NCBI GenBank assembly: GCA_032622095.1
Contig: CP136061.1
Coordinates: forward strand, 125,254,754 to 125,318,753
Source of the DNA: Siphonodentalium dalli
Taxonomy: Eukaryota; Mollusca; Scaphopoda; Gadilida; Siphonodentaliidae
Length of the DNA: 64,000 nt
Direction: 5' to 3'
In this document: positions 25,401 through 36,893 of the stretch, one piece after another
Layout of the letters: each line of letters begins with the position of its first letter
How positions within the stretch are numbered: position 1 is the first letter of the stretch
Made by a program: the position numbers and the translations under genes
The notes under the pieces: generated by a model
The model's input: the letters and a program-made list of their open reading frames with translations, nothing else
Databases searched by the model: none
What the model was told of the DNA's origin: nothing

Positions 25401-26559
25401 AAGAAATTGAAAAGTGTCACCCAAATTATAAGACTGTGTTAGACGTCGACACGTTTCCGAAATCAGGGCATACATTGCAAGTTCAGTCCACTATATGATA
25501 TGACAACAAAAACATTGCTTGAAAATAGCTCACCTAACTGAATGTATGCACTGATATATAAATTAGGGTGAACAAAGATGACATCACAATTTTTAATGCA
25601 GCAGACGACCGACTCAGTCGCTGATTGGTAGAATAGTATCTACTAATAATAATTTGATTGACAGATGTGACCCATTAGCACACTGCCCAACAGATTCGCG
25701 ACCTCTCATTGCAAATGGAGTCCCCTATATGTACCACACACGCCTCTCTGTTCAACCTGGCTGTTTGGCGAATAAAAAGCAGTAATAGACCTGGCGCTTT
25801 TGGAATAGTATTGTTATGGGAAGAATTATATCAATAGTTTTATATTTATAAGTTGGAGAGATCTGCGAGTGATGTCAATTTCGTCTGGGGAAATGTGACA
25901 TTGTAGTTGACTCAACGCCATTCCTGCGAGTGATGGGTCACACGAACAGTGAACGCCACGTCACGCCACGCAACCCAATTAGATGAAGGACAGCCCGCCA
26001 GGAAATCGTGACCGTTGATATACCGAATCCCGTGCGGCGACTTGAGTTAGTGGCGGGATTATATCCCCTGAGTTGGTCACGTTGGTCTCATCAACGATCC
26101 TAGTGATTAAATCATTGATATCTGCGAGACAAATTGGCGTTCGCTTCCGCCATTTGCAAATATCTGATTGACCAATGAGGCCGCAATATCGGATAGATGA
26201 CAACACAACAAGGGGTCCCGGAGGACCAAAAGGAAGTTGGTGGTTCGTTAGGGTTATATCGTCTTTCAATTTACGCCATATCAACCGAAAATCTTATGAC
26301 AGTACGAGCTGAGCTTGTGATCAGGGGCAGTGATTACACGTGGAGTATCAGATTGTACAGTAACTCGACGTTGAGATACCATGTAATTACATATCCCAAG
26401 GCTCGATGTGTGAGTTATCAGATTTTACTTGCTCGATATTGGATGCGCGTCAATACAGTTTCCGAGAAGAATGGTTTCTCTTGTCAAAGTTATATATCAT
26501 CCTGTCATCAACATTTTCAGCGCAGGACTTATTCGTGCACCCGTCCAATTCTATTATAT
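22460..26559. other. Intron 1 background, nothing recognised
   Basis: Open frames of up to about 110 codons occur on both strands (for example 23653-23976 and 25979-26284), but none shows a recognisable domain, splice signals that fit the host gene, or similarity to the LINE/Helitron proteins nearby. Confidence 0.5.
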
Positions 26560-26960
26560 AAATCAAGTTGGTTTTGTATATCATCATCATCATCATCGTC
26601 GTCATCACCTGTTGATCACTTCGCTCTCCCCGGTATCAGTAGCACTGACTATGCGTCGAATCATCGTCGCCATCATTATCATCTTAATCATCATCATTCA
26701 TCGTTATCACACATTGATAACTTCGCTCTTCTCGGCAACAGTAGCACTCAATATATAGCGGGTCAAAGCATCATCACCATCATCACAATCCATCGTTGTC
26801 ATAATTCATCGTTACCACATGCTGATCTCTTCGCTCTTAAATTCCCGGCATCAGTAGCACTTAATACATATCGGGTCCAAACCACATCATAACAGTCGTC
26901 GTCATTATCATCACCATCAGCATTGTCATCGCTTGCTGATCACTTCGCTCTTACCATCAT
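26560..26960 (+). repeat. Minisatellite of about 105-bp units with CAT/CATCAT runs
   Basis: The word GATCACTTCGCTCT (or a one- or two-base variant) recurs at 26614, 26716, 26824 and 26938. Each is followed by a 'cggcatcagtagcact' word and a stretch of CATCAT/CGTCGT triplets. The Ser/His-rich frames read across it come from the triplet runs. Confidence 0.8.
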
Positions 26961-27556
26961 CAGTACCATTGTTGTAATGAATCTAGTCGTTTTACTGCCG
27001 ACGTTCATCGTAGTACCATCAGCAGACACCACGGACATATCCAACCCACTCCCGTTGACTTCCCCGTACCTCGACAAACGACTTCAGCGTGCGTTCCAAA
27101 CATCATTTAATTTGAATAGGGGATATATATTGCGATTCCGCGTGATAGGGCATTATTACATCAACAATCGCGGATCGCGATTCTGACACCGTTATATCGA
27201 TTCCGCTCCAAATAATAGCTTTATTTGTGTGAATTGTAACGCATTCGATTAAGAATACTGCAGTATTTCAATTCCACAGAAAGAGCAATTGCAATAAAAT
27301 TGCCCATTTGTGTTATTTATCTGTTAACTGTCCTCTTTCCATTAATGTGTACATTGTCCGATGACTCAACGGTCAATCCGTGGCATACGCCAGATTCACA
27401 TATGTCAGCCTTACATAGTGTTTGGTATGATTTACACTGCATGTTTGTTATCAGCACAATGACTGGGTTATAGTTATGCGCACCCATCACGAACTAAAAA
27501 TCTCATTCCATAGGAATTATAATCTAAAGCTTCTTTCAAAGACCTGCTATATATAC

Positions 27557-27759
27557 TGACACATGCGGCCAACGCACGTGACCAGTGCATAGGGCTATCG
27601 GGTTATGCGCAACATTGCAGACCATACTTTTATCACTGGGGTTGCGGCTGACGCAGTTAAACGCGTCTAACTGCATCAGCCGCAACCCTAGTGGTATATG
27701 GATGGTTTAAACGTTGCGTCTATAACCCGATAGCCCATGCACTGGTCACATGCGTCAGT
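27557..27759. mobile_element. Foldback MITE of about 200 bp
   Basis: The segment is one long imperfect palindrome. GACCAGTGCAT...GGGCTATCGGGTTAT (27580-27606) pairs with ATAACCCGATAGCCCATGCACTGGTC (about 27722-27747), and GGTTGCGGCTGACGCAGTTA pairs with TAACTGCATCAGCCGCAACC around the centre near 27660. Outer ends pair as ACTGAC/GTCAGT. The RNA or single-strand form would be a near-complete hairpin. Confidence 0.85.
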
Positions 27760-28818
27760 CGCAGATCTGCGAAAGCAGCTTTTCTGTAGAAACACGAGTT
27801 ACCGCCAAAGACCACGCGCCATTCGCAAAAATGCATGTATGTTAATAGTCTACGTTTTACGGAGCTCTTCGTGTCATGACAGACCATTTCGCAGACCCAA
27901 CGTCAAGCCTAACTTTACAATGGTCTGTAATACTAATAGCACTATTACGGTGTCTTATGAATGCATACTCCGCCGTACTCTCCCAAACAACTCCCACATG
28001 ACTCAAATCATTCCATATGAATCTACTTTATTTTGAGACACCTATATCAAACTGGCCCACACTGCGAGTATATATGGAGTTCTTGGTAACGAAAAATTCT
28101 TTACCATATGACATTGGCACATTTCAAATACCAAGTTAACCAATCAGAGAAAAGCTGCCTGGAGCAGGAAGTGCATTTGTGGTTAAGATGTCCGAAGCCT
28201 TTGTTTACTAAATTGATTTCCCACTCAGTTATAAAAATATGCATTGGGAGATCGTATTATTCGTTTAGAGGGATGTCCCTGTAATAAAAGCGGACAACAT
28301 ACGTACACAAAAGATAAGACAAGTGAAGAATTATTCATAGCCATTGGTGCGAAATGTTCAGATAATAAATTAAAAAACGACCTATGTCTCTGAGCATTTC
28401 TTTAGGGAACTACTCGTCAATGAGATTTTAGAAAGGGATAATTTCGCAATCAGCAAGTCCTAGAATATTATCTAAAGTAAAATGACAGATTGCTATGTGT
28501 GTTGCAGTAACATTTTCAAAAACGTTTGGACGAACCACATCTTGGCAAGGTATGCATTTCGACATTTGGTGTAAATAGTAAATATTCCATATTATTCAAT
28601 TTTACATATTGCAAAATAAGTATAAACACAGATCATATGAGACTGATTCCACAACAACATTTAAGCTTTTTTGAACAGTTTCAGATTGACTTGTGACCAG
28701 CCTATCCCGTTAGAATGATTCCAGGCAATACTTAAAGTTGTTTCAAATAAATGGAGCATTCGGGTTTGTCACATACCTACATTGTAAAATCCTTTCAAAA
28801 TTGAATGTGCATTAATAT

Positions 28819-28879
28819 CTTTCCCTCTCTCTCACCCTTTCTCTCTCGCTCTATCTCTCTCTCTATCTCGCTTGCTCTA
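28819..28879. repeat. CT-rich microsatellite
   Basis: About 60 bases consist of CTCT tracts broken by A, G or CC (tctctctcgctctatctctc). Confidence 0.85.
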
Positions 28880-29478
28880 GCAATATATATGAAAATTCCT
28901 CCATGTTTGTTTGTGTATCTACTCTGCGATCATCAATTGTGCAAAATCAGATATGTTATTCGGAGAGCAACTTGAAACATTCCAAATGTTTGCACAGCGT
29001 AACACTCTGGATGAAAAAGTCTGGAGATGAATGGTTTCTCGTGGATGATATATATGTTTGTTTATGATTGATGTCATTTCTTCTGAGTTGCGGTGTTGAC
29101 AGATTACGTCATCAATAACTATCCAGGAAATAGCTGCAGCATTTCCAATCACTCGACTGTAAAATAGACTGTCCCCTGTGATATATATCCTGCCAATTCC
29201 CTCATTCCATGGCGCCAGTGCTGCGCCGTTTCCTTTACCGTTGCTTCGAAATGTATCTGAATAGATCAATCAGCCGCCGAGACTGGCAATTTGCAGGATG
29301 TGATCAATTGCGTTCTGACTGTCGTCTCTGTGAAACTCTGTTGCATAATTTTTCACCTTTCTCTTATTATAATAAGAGGACACCGTATGTGAATAAGTAG
29401 TCCTGTTGGCACGGGCGGTGAGCTGGTAGGGTTAATGGTGATTGCGCCGACATAAATTAACCCATTCTTTATATATTG

Positions 29479-29825
29479 TTAAAGGGGATATGTACACTAA
29501 ATTATGTCATATATGGGCCCATCTCCTTTTATACTCAACATAATGTATCCAACAAATGAATGAACTTGAGCAATGGATTAGTGCAAAATACACCCATGTG
29601 CTCTATGTATGATACAAACAACATGGTAATTATAATGAAAATGACTCCAGCCATTTATTCATTTTCATTATAATTACCATGTTGTTTACATCGTGCATAG
29701 AGCACTCGAGTGTATTTTTGCACTAATCCATGGCTGAAATTCATTCATTTGTTGCACATGTTCGGTTGAGTATAAAAGGGGATGGTACCATCAATGGCTG
29801 GATTTAGTGTACAGTCCCCCTTTAA
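29479..29825. mobile_element. Foldback MITE of 347 bp ending in TTAA
   Basis: The left arm (TTAAAGGGGATATGTACACTAA...) and right arm (rc: TTTAAAGGGGGACTGTACAC...) pair along about 160 bp on each side. The pairing includes tccttttatactcaac, aacaaatgaatgaa, tggattagtgcaaaa and an inner exact arm ggtaattataatgaaaatga around a loop near 29650. TTAA stands at both ends, so the likely target duplication is TTAA. There is no coding capacity. Confidence 0.85.
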
Positions 29826-30611
29826 ATGCTTTGATCTTTTCCAATGTTCACAGTCAGTTTTGATTAACCTTTGGGATCTTATTGGATTAATTGGACATTT
29901 GTTAGTAATTCCACTGTAAACACAGTAAAATGTACACCATGACAATGGTTTTGACAATCGAAATATCAGTATTAGATAGTTATTAATAATGAGAAAAAGA
30001 GCAAAGTCAATATATTGTTTCCTGTACATGTACTTGCTGATGATAGCTATTTTACAGTCTTCAATGTTACCTTGCATGGATCCACTTCGAGGACCCTGAT
30101 TCCATTTAATTGAAGTAAAAGGGTTATTCGGCTGATGGATGTGGTGTCACTCACTTCTGTGGTCGACTGCCATCTGAGCTTGATATTCGATTGCCTTATT
30201 ACATTGCGACAGTCGGAGTACGTGGTTCGACTTCCAGTTCCAGTGAGGATCAACATGTGATTTCACTTAAACTATTAGGAAGCCAGTATATATTAAGGCT
30301 GATTGAATTACGAGTGGTGGCGTTTGGGTGAAAATACATATAAGTGGAAGGGTGTGGAAATAAATAACTAGCTTACATAAACCTGTATACATCATGCATG
30401 TACATGTATCATCTCTTTGACAATTACGTTAGAAATCCTACCGTCCAACCGTGCTTTTCCTGCATCGCGTTATTGCAGGTATCAACTATTGTTCATCAAG
30501 TGGTATACAATTTTTCATAAAGAATGTAATTGGGTACACGTACGATCTAGGCGATCATTGTGCTATAAACACACACATATCAATCATACTTGATACATCA
30601 CGTTATTACAG

Positions 30612-30703
30612 GTATCACTGGAATCGTGAGCATTGACGACAATGGTGACCGGAATGCTGACTACTCACTGCTAGATCTCAACCCCAAAACGAACAAATTC
30701 GAG
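30612..30703 (+). CDS. Receptor guanylyl cyclase, extracellular-domain exon 2 of those visible
   Basis: A 92-bp internal exon: acceptor TTATTACAG ending at 30611, donor GTTAGT at 30704. Its first two bases complete the Gly codon left open by 19632-19767, then it reads ITGIVSIDDNGDRNADYSLL, continuing DLNPKTNKFE, and ends in phase 0. 'G(v/i)tG.v.iD.nGDR..dysLldmnp..g.fe' is the conserved membrane-proximal lobe strand of natriuretic-peptide-type receptor cyclases and follows directly on 'RMWNRTFEG' in the family. A dispersed repeat begins only about 10 bp after the donor. The 10.8-kb intron upstream is full of repeats. Confidence 0.93.
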
Positions 30704-30713
30704 GTTAGTTCAT

Positions 30714-31035
30714 ATCCAGCCTGTTCTCCCGAAGACCCTCACATTATAGGCTCAAAATATAGCTTGTTTTATTTAGATAATCTGCTTAGAATCGACTCGT
30801 TTTGAATCGATAATGTGCTGAAAATGAGAGCGTTTTAGTGCGGACAGTGACACAAATTAGCCAACTCACGACTTGTCAGGTGTCCGCTCTTTAACATGTG
30901 TTTTCACTGTGGCCCGCGCCATAAAACGGAATAACTGATATGACTCCATTATCTGCATATTTCAGAATTAAAATATCACATTATGAACCTATTTCACATT
31001 ATAGGTAGATTATCTGCGTATTTGCGCGAGGATAG
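30714..31035 (+). repeat. Repeat family R, copy 1
   Basis: It begins CAGCCTGTTCTCCCGAAG and contains tagataatctgcttagaat, gtgctgaaaatga, cactgtggcccgcgcc, ataaaacggaataac and tgactccattatctgc. The same ordered words occur at 59831-60172 and, reversed, 57731-58126, with a partial copy at 41688-41815. The 59831 and 57731 copies carry a full internal hairpin (see there); here its right arm is replaced. It starts 10 bp after the donor of exon 30612-30703. Confidence 0.8.
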
Positions 31036-31381
31036 GTTGTCATATCCCATACAGTGATATACACTATACAGAGTACCTTGGTGTGTTGTTGGTGTGGGTA
31101 TTTCTGAAGACTTCGTGAAGTACAAACTAGATGTTGCTATAACTAATATGTGCGTCCCTTAGTTCGCTTCTATTTGAAATGTAGCTTAATATATTGGACT
31201 AGCTGGGTGACCCGACTTCGTCCGGGCTGTTGCCCCTCTGCTTTCATCCGGGCTTGGGACCGGCAGTCATGAGTTGTCTGGCAGCATTAATTTTTTACAA
31301 TTTAAAAAAAAATAATTATATTTTGAAATATTTTTGTTTATAAGTTTTATTTTTGCCCTGAATATCGTGCATAGACTATTG

Positions 31382-34300
31382 CAATGCTTCATGATATACG
31401 ATATTTTTCGTCGAACCATTCGGTGCATTAACAAATAGATTGTGTGGAGACCCAACACGTGAGTGCAACATAAAGCTGCCCATGGGGAAAACATGGATCT
31501 TGTAGTTCTAGTTCTGCAACTTGGAGGGTTTGTCCTTGTGATTTATTTATTGACATAGTAAAACTTAGTTTTACCGGGAACTGGAGTCGTCTGAACTCGA
31601 TTGGCGAGTCAGTTGGTATGAGCGGACTTCTAGGAATGAAGACGACTTCACCTTTACCGCAGCCTGTTATAATCTTGGCCTCAATTAAGTGAGGTGAAAG
31701 TTTTGTCACGAAGAGTCTGGTGCCATTACAAAGCTTAGGAGGCTCCAGATTCCTGAGCATCATGATAGGCACACCTACTTTGAGATGTAGAATATGCGGT
31801 GGCATCCCAGGCGTATCTAGGGAATTGAGAAACTCGGTGGGGTAGTTGACTACCTCTAATGGATCTGGGATGGTATCAACCGACTTGCACATTTGCAACT
31901 GGCCTGGAACCAGCTCGATCAGCCGATAATTGATGGAGTTGACATCATTTTTAGGCGCCAACATTGCTTTCTCACATAACCAATCATAGTCGTTCATTCT
32001 CTGTGGCAGACTTGGGAAAACAGACACAATCAATTCATCGACAGATGTTACTACTGTGCATAAATCGTGCAGGTTGACCTGATCAGGAGGAACATATGGG
32101 AAAATTCCATCGCCAATGCGAAGAAGCTGTGTAGCAAAATTAGTTGCCATCGCGTCACCGTACAAATAGGCTCTCATATTAGTGGTCAAGATGAGAAGGC
32201 GAACACTTCTCCAAAGATAGGAAGATTTCAGAGAAGCTCGGATTTTGTCAGCGTCAGTTCCCCTCGGTATTACCGGAAGGGATTGTCTCTGAAATCTCCA
32301 GACAGAACCAAGGTGACACCACCCATAATCCTGTTGCAATCCCGAATATCTTGTAATGTCCTGTCCGGAGCTTCAAAGGCATGTTTGTGCGACATCGTGC
32401 ACTCGTCCCAAACAATCAACAGACAGTTTCTAATAAGACGTGATAATCCCGTCCCCTTAGTGATGTTACACGTAGCCAGATCATTCCCAATCAAGTTGAG
32501 AGGAAGCTTGAATGCAGAGTGAGCAGTTCTGTCTCCAGGAAGCAGTGTTGCTGCAATGCCAGATGAAGCTACAGAAATGGCAATCTTTCTCTGCTGTCGT
32601 ATTTTGGCCAGTATCAAATTGGTGAGAAAGGTCTTTCCCGTGCCCACAGGAGCATCGAGAAAAAAAGATGCCACCAGCATTGTCAGTGACAGATTTGAGG
32701 ATAATGTCGTAAGCCCTCAGTTGGTCAATGAGTAACTTCGGCTCATTAACTGTAAAAACATCGGCAAGATTGTCGATGTTATAACTCGTCTCTCTGATGA
32801 TTTCACGGGACTGGTCAGGGGTGTCCAATCGCCTAGTTTCAGGAAGACCGAACGTGTGAATTTCTGGACCGCCATGTGCGAGAATTTTGTCCTCAATAGC
32901 AATGAGAGCATCATTGGAAATTTGATAAGTGAATACTACCTTAATGTCTGGATTGAGTGCCTGCTGCCGTAGGCGAAAATCGTCAGAAAGGTCCTCTCGG
33001 AAACTGGTCCAGAGATCATTCGAGCTTGCGACGCCGCAGATGTGAAGCAATGTAGCAAAAAGGATACGAAGACATTTGGGGGATCTTGACAGAGAAGCCT
33101 CCGACAATATATGTTCACACTGTTGGTCATGTTCGAGAAGGCCTCTCTTTAAAGCTGACTCTCGAAACGTTGAAAATAGATGGCCATCAACAGTCCTCAG
33201 ATCTTCAAATGAGTGTGGTCCTCTGACTTCATGCAGAAGTAATCTAAAAAAGAAACATTCCTGTTGGGTAGGGTGCACCGTGTACACCCTGCCTAGAGCA
33301 TCATCCTTGTACACACCGACACAGCCTTCGACTGGTTTGCCACGTTTCCGACGGGCCCATTTGTTATTCTGCCAGGTGTAGTATGAAGGCATCTGAGCAT
33401 ATAACAGAGTGCGAGCAACGTCGTCCTCCTGGCATATTGTGAAGAATGATGTCAGAGTTGTTTGTTTCGGAGTGATAGCTACATGGTGAGCGGTATGCTC
33501 TGTGAAATAAACTCGCTGTCAATTTTCGAGATGAACAGAGAGCCGGAGTATAGCAGGGTGGCGCTCGTGAATTGGGAAGTCAAATGTTCGCCAAAAGGCT
33601 TCATTGCTGCTAATATATCTACCCAGCTGATACTGGCTCACTTCGTCATTCGAGCCCTGGAGAGCAAACATAGCTGCGTCGGAGCCCTTGTTGATATATT
33701 TGCAAACGTATTTAATGGCTTTAACTGAGCTACAAAACTCAACATTGATATGGGCATCACATATATTCGACAGCAAAGGACAGTATGGGACGATCCACAT
33801 GTTGTCTATACTTCGACTTCGCGACCATTTCTCAATTTTATATTAGCCGCAAACCCTCCATCACCATGCAGGCCTTCTCCTCCTGTAAAGAGGATAGCCA
33901 TCGTTTGATGTCTGCGTTTCCACTAAGAACTGTCGGGGATATCGCTTGGTGCATTTTCCGTCTTTCATGCAAGGGGAAATGTCGTTAAGTCGACCACATG
34001 GTCCGTGGACCATCTGGGACTTCACAATCTGGAATAATTGCGGATCTTCCTCGGGATTTGGTAGCTCAGCGGAAATTAAGTCATCAATTTGGTTGGCATG
34101 AATCTTATTTTCCAACCAGAGCAGAATATGGGCATGACGCAGACAGGTCGCCCAAAAATGTGGGACTTCTTAATGAGGTTCAAGAGCTTGGCGAGCTTCA
34201 AGCGAAATACTCGAGCTGTGAGGTCGTGCCTGTCTTTGGGACTCTGACCCTCGAAGAGTTCGTTTTTCAACTCGTCCCATGCTTGATTGCATGTGAAAGT

Positions 34301-35715
34301 AATGAAGAGGTCTGGTTGACCAAAGTTTCTGACAAAAGTCATGGCGTCTTGAGTCTTCTCTTGCATGTACCGATGGCTCCCTGTGAAAGTCGACGGAAGT
34401 ATGCAAAGCTGGCCAAGCCCTTCTGTTGTGTCGTTATTTATGCTGTCGCAGAGGTGGATGTAGGAATCAGCCCGGAGCTCTCTCTGATGAGTGCTTATAT
34501 AAAACAATCGCTCAGACTCGATTTTGGCACACATATCAACAGCGAACTGAGGTTTCGGCTCCGATGAAGATGGTTAAAATAATTCCTCCGAACCATGAAA
34601 TGAAACGCATAATATTTTTTTACAGGAAACAGTCTTATTGCCAATAGTATGGCGTATACCAAGGTGATAACCATCTTCACCAAGTACGCAAAGAAGTGGG
34701 TATTGTAAAGGATCATACGATATGTGCGTCTCACATATCCTCCTGATTGTGTTGTCCCGAGATTTGATAATGATATCTCGCGGACCATGTTCCTGCCCAG
34801 CCATTACAACTGCAACTTCGTTGCAAATTGGTTCATTGAACCGACTACGATGTTCTCGGTTTGGCCTCTTATCGGCATTGATGACGATGCGAAGATTTGG
34901 ACCAATGTCTGACTCGAGGGCATGCCTGAAACTCAAGATGTAGGAATTAGTGGCGTGGAGCGATATCTTGCAGCGATAGTGTGAGCTCAGGCCTGAGACC
35001 ATCAATGATTGAGGAGCGAAGATTAGCTTCCAACGAAATACAATTGCAGGAACCTTGGTTCCTGGTCGACGGAAGGCAGAAGCGACCCAATTATATAGTA
35101 GACCTGGCCCTGAACTTTAAATGTTGGCATAAATCCGCCCTCAGTGATAATTTTTCCTCCTAATGATGTCATTTGGAATGCGGAGTTATATCTTCGGATG
35201 TTCTGGAGGAAATGAGTCGAATCCGGAGAAGCCCCACTGATACGATCTTTGAGGGGCTGCGTAGTGCCTGGATGCATCGGTACAATAACCTTTCCATTGG
35301 AACAGCACATTCCAGGAGGTTCACCAATCCACTTCAATGCCGAGCAGTGATTACATACCAGGGACATTAGTCCAATTGGAGGACGGTATGGGGGGAATAG
35401 TCTGCTTGTGGGTTATAGTTTGCTGCGTGTGTCTATTGCGGTCAGTTTCTAACCGGGCTTGCGTCTGCTCCAAGCTTTCATTAGCTCGGACTGTCGCAGT
35501 TGCATTGCGGGCATAGTGTAAACTGGCTTGCGTCTGCTCCAAGCTTTCATTAGCTCGGACTGTCGCAGTTGCATTGCAGTCATAGTCTAAACGGGCTTGT
35601 GTCTGCTCCAAGCTTCCATTAGCTCGGACTGCCGCAGTTGCATTGCGGGCATAGTCTAAACGGGCTTGCGTCTGATCCAAGCTTTCATTAGCTCGGGCTG
35701 TCGCAGTTGCATTGC
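31382..35715 (-). pseudogene. Helitron RepHel protein (HUH Rep + PIF1-type helicase), multiply frameshifted
   Basis: Read right to left: an N-terminal region of 23-residue repeats (35450-35715); a zinc-binding segment CNHCSALKW...CC (about 35320-35365); Helitron N-terminal domain (34574-35005); Rep domain with the HUH motif HAH at 34128-34136 and the catalytic-tyrosine block KYVCKYINKG at about 33684-33714; then a PIF1/SF1 helicase with Walker A (APVGTGKTF, about 32625-32655), Walker B (IVWDECT, about 32396-32417), LVLSGDFR (about 32300) and the terminal LYVALT...NLFVNAPNG (31385-31460). Rep nicks and joins ssDNA, and the helicase unwinds it during rolling-circle transposition. The product is spread over about nine frames (breaks near 35360, 35010, 34560, 34120, 33830, 33500, 32670, 32300 and 31440), so no full protein can be made. 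Confidence 0.92.
35450..35715 (-). repeat. 69-bp in-frame tandem repeat in the Helitron N-terminus
   Basis: Units recur every 69 bp (for example gcgtctgctccaagc at 35461 and 35530). They encode 23-residue repeats of the form EQTQARLDYARNATATVRAN. There are about four units, preceding the zinc-binding segment. Similar Arg/Gln/Leu-rich repeats at this position are familiar in Helitron helicases. Confidence 0.85.
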
Positions 35716-36300
35716 TTCAATAAAGAGCGTTTCCGTCAGTCGCCGATGGATAAAGAGCGTTTACAACGACATAAATTAGTGGCAAATGCCAAAGGCCTGT
35801 GGAAACGGAATCAGAATATGGTAAAATGGGTATATTATCAAGAAAACCTCGTTAAATTAATCAAATGAGACATATCGAACCGTCTGATTTTCAGAATGCA
35901 CTGCAGAGAAAAGTGACAGACTGCAACGTCTGTGATAGTTAGACTGCGGAGAACGCCAGAACCAGAGCGAGTGGACAGAAGTGATTCGACTGAATGCTAA
36001 ATGCGGAGTGCGCGGAAATACAACTGAGTGAGCGCTCCGATATTTACGCCAGAACCAGAGCGAGTGGACAGAACTCTGCTGCAGCGTCTGTGAAATCAGA
36101 CTGCGGAGAACGCCAGAACCCGAGCGAGTGGACAGAATAAACAAAACCAAATATGGACAGAATAAAGAGCGTTATTCGGTGAACAAAACCAAATATGGAA
36201 AATAGCTTGCAAACAGCCGTAGGCGAAAAATAAAGAGCATTATTCGGTTAACAATACCAAATATGGACAATTAAGGAGCGTTATTGTGTTAACCACTCCC
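35716..36300 (-). other. Helitron 5' leader with two short repeated motifs
   Basis: AATAAAGAGCGTT or a one-base variant occurs about five times (35721, 35751, 36162, 36228, about 36270), and cgccagaacc(a)gagcgagtggacagaa occurs three times (35954, 36049, 36113). No coding frame beyond the repeats was recognised. The TAAAGAGCG word is also present in every TTAA MITE family 1 copy. Confidence 0.6.
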
Positions 36301-36480
36301 TACCAAGGACGATGACATGGAGAAGGAGTGGTCTGACGTTCTCAAAAGCGGCCCGATTACCATTCCCGTGGTATTTTACCCTTAGATAGCAAGTTTGGTT
36401 AAATCCGCCCGGCAGTTTTCCCGGCCATAGCTAACAGACAAACAGACAAACAAACAGATGTCCCAAAAATATATATTAGA

Positions 36481-36691
36481 CTAGCAGGTGACCCGACTTC
36501 GTCCGGGCTTTGACCTTGAATTGACAATTTTGAAGGTCAATGTCAGGTCTGAGTCACTATTTTACCCGTCCAAAACACTCCCCTGACAAAATCACCCGTA
36601 GGTATCAAATTTCGTCGAAATCCGTCCAGCAGTTTTCCCGGCCATAGCTAACAGACAAACAACAGACAGAAGTCCCAAAATATATATTAGA
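36481..36691 (-). mobile_element. Non-autonomous Helitron, array unit 2 (211 bp)
   Basis: The minus strand runs from TCTAATATATATTTTGGGAC (right) to a 3' hairpin and CACCTGCTAG (left). It is head-to-tail with unit 1 and shares its 3' hairpin and 5' end. Confidence 0.85.
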
Positions 36692-36893
36692 CTAGCAGGT
36701 GACCCGACTTCGTCCGGGCTTTGACCTTGAATTGACAATTTGGAAGGTCAATGTCAGGTCTGAGTCACTATTTGACCCGTCCAAAACACTCCCCGGACAA
36801 AATAACCCGTTTGAGCTCAATCTTTACACGCGTTTTGGATTCTATGAAGTACATATATACACACATATATACGAAGTCTCAAAATATATAGTA
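36692..36893 (-). mobile_element. Non-autonomous Helitron, array unit 3 (202 bp)
   Basis: The 3' end CACCTGCTAG and hairpin are as in unit 2, and the first 120 bp match unit 2. The 5' end reads TACTATATATTTTGAGACTTC, so the terminal TC has become TA or the boundary is off by a few bases. The 'gtttgagctcaatc...tacacgcgttttggattctatgaagtacata' block matches the 5' part of unit 4. Confidence 0.75.

Larger units (their letters stand above)
31199..36480 (-). mobile_element. Autonomous-type Helitron (decayed), array unit 1
   Basis: On the minus strand the element starts TCTAATATATATTTTTGGGA (5' TC end, right side) and ends CACCCAGCTAG (3' CTAG end, left side). A GC-rich hairpin just before the end, agCCCGgacgaagtCGGGt, is the usual Helitron 3' palindrome. 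It encodes a Rep/helicase protein (31382-35715). The left flank base is A (31198), as expected for the A-T target. Its 5' end abuts the CTAG end of unit 2 with no base between. Confidence 0.9.

Noticed and set aside
26197-26892. 231-codon Ser/His-rich frame
   Set aside because: The Ser and His runs are the CAT/TCA triplet tracts of the minisatellite; nothing else in it resembles a protein domain.
28919-29269. 116-codon minus-strand frame
   Set aside because: No recognisable motif and no supporting signals; antisense to the host gene intron.
30215-30245. tRNA/SINE B-box-like word (ggttcgacttcc)
   Set aside because: No A box at the right distance and no cloverleaf could be drawn around it.
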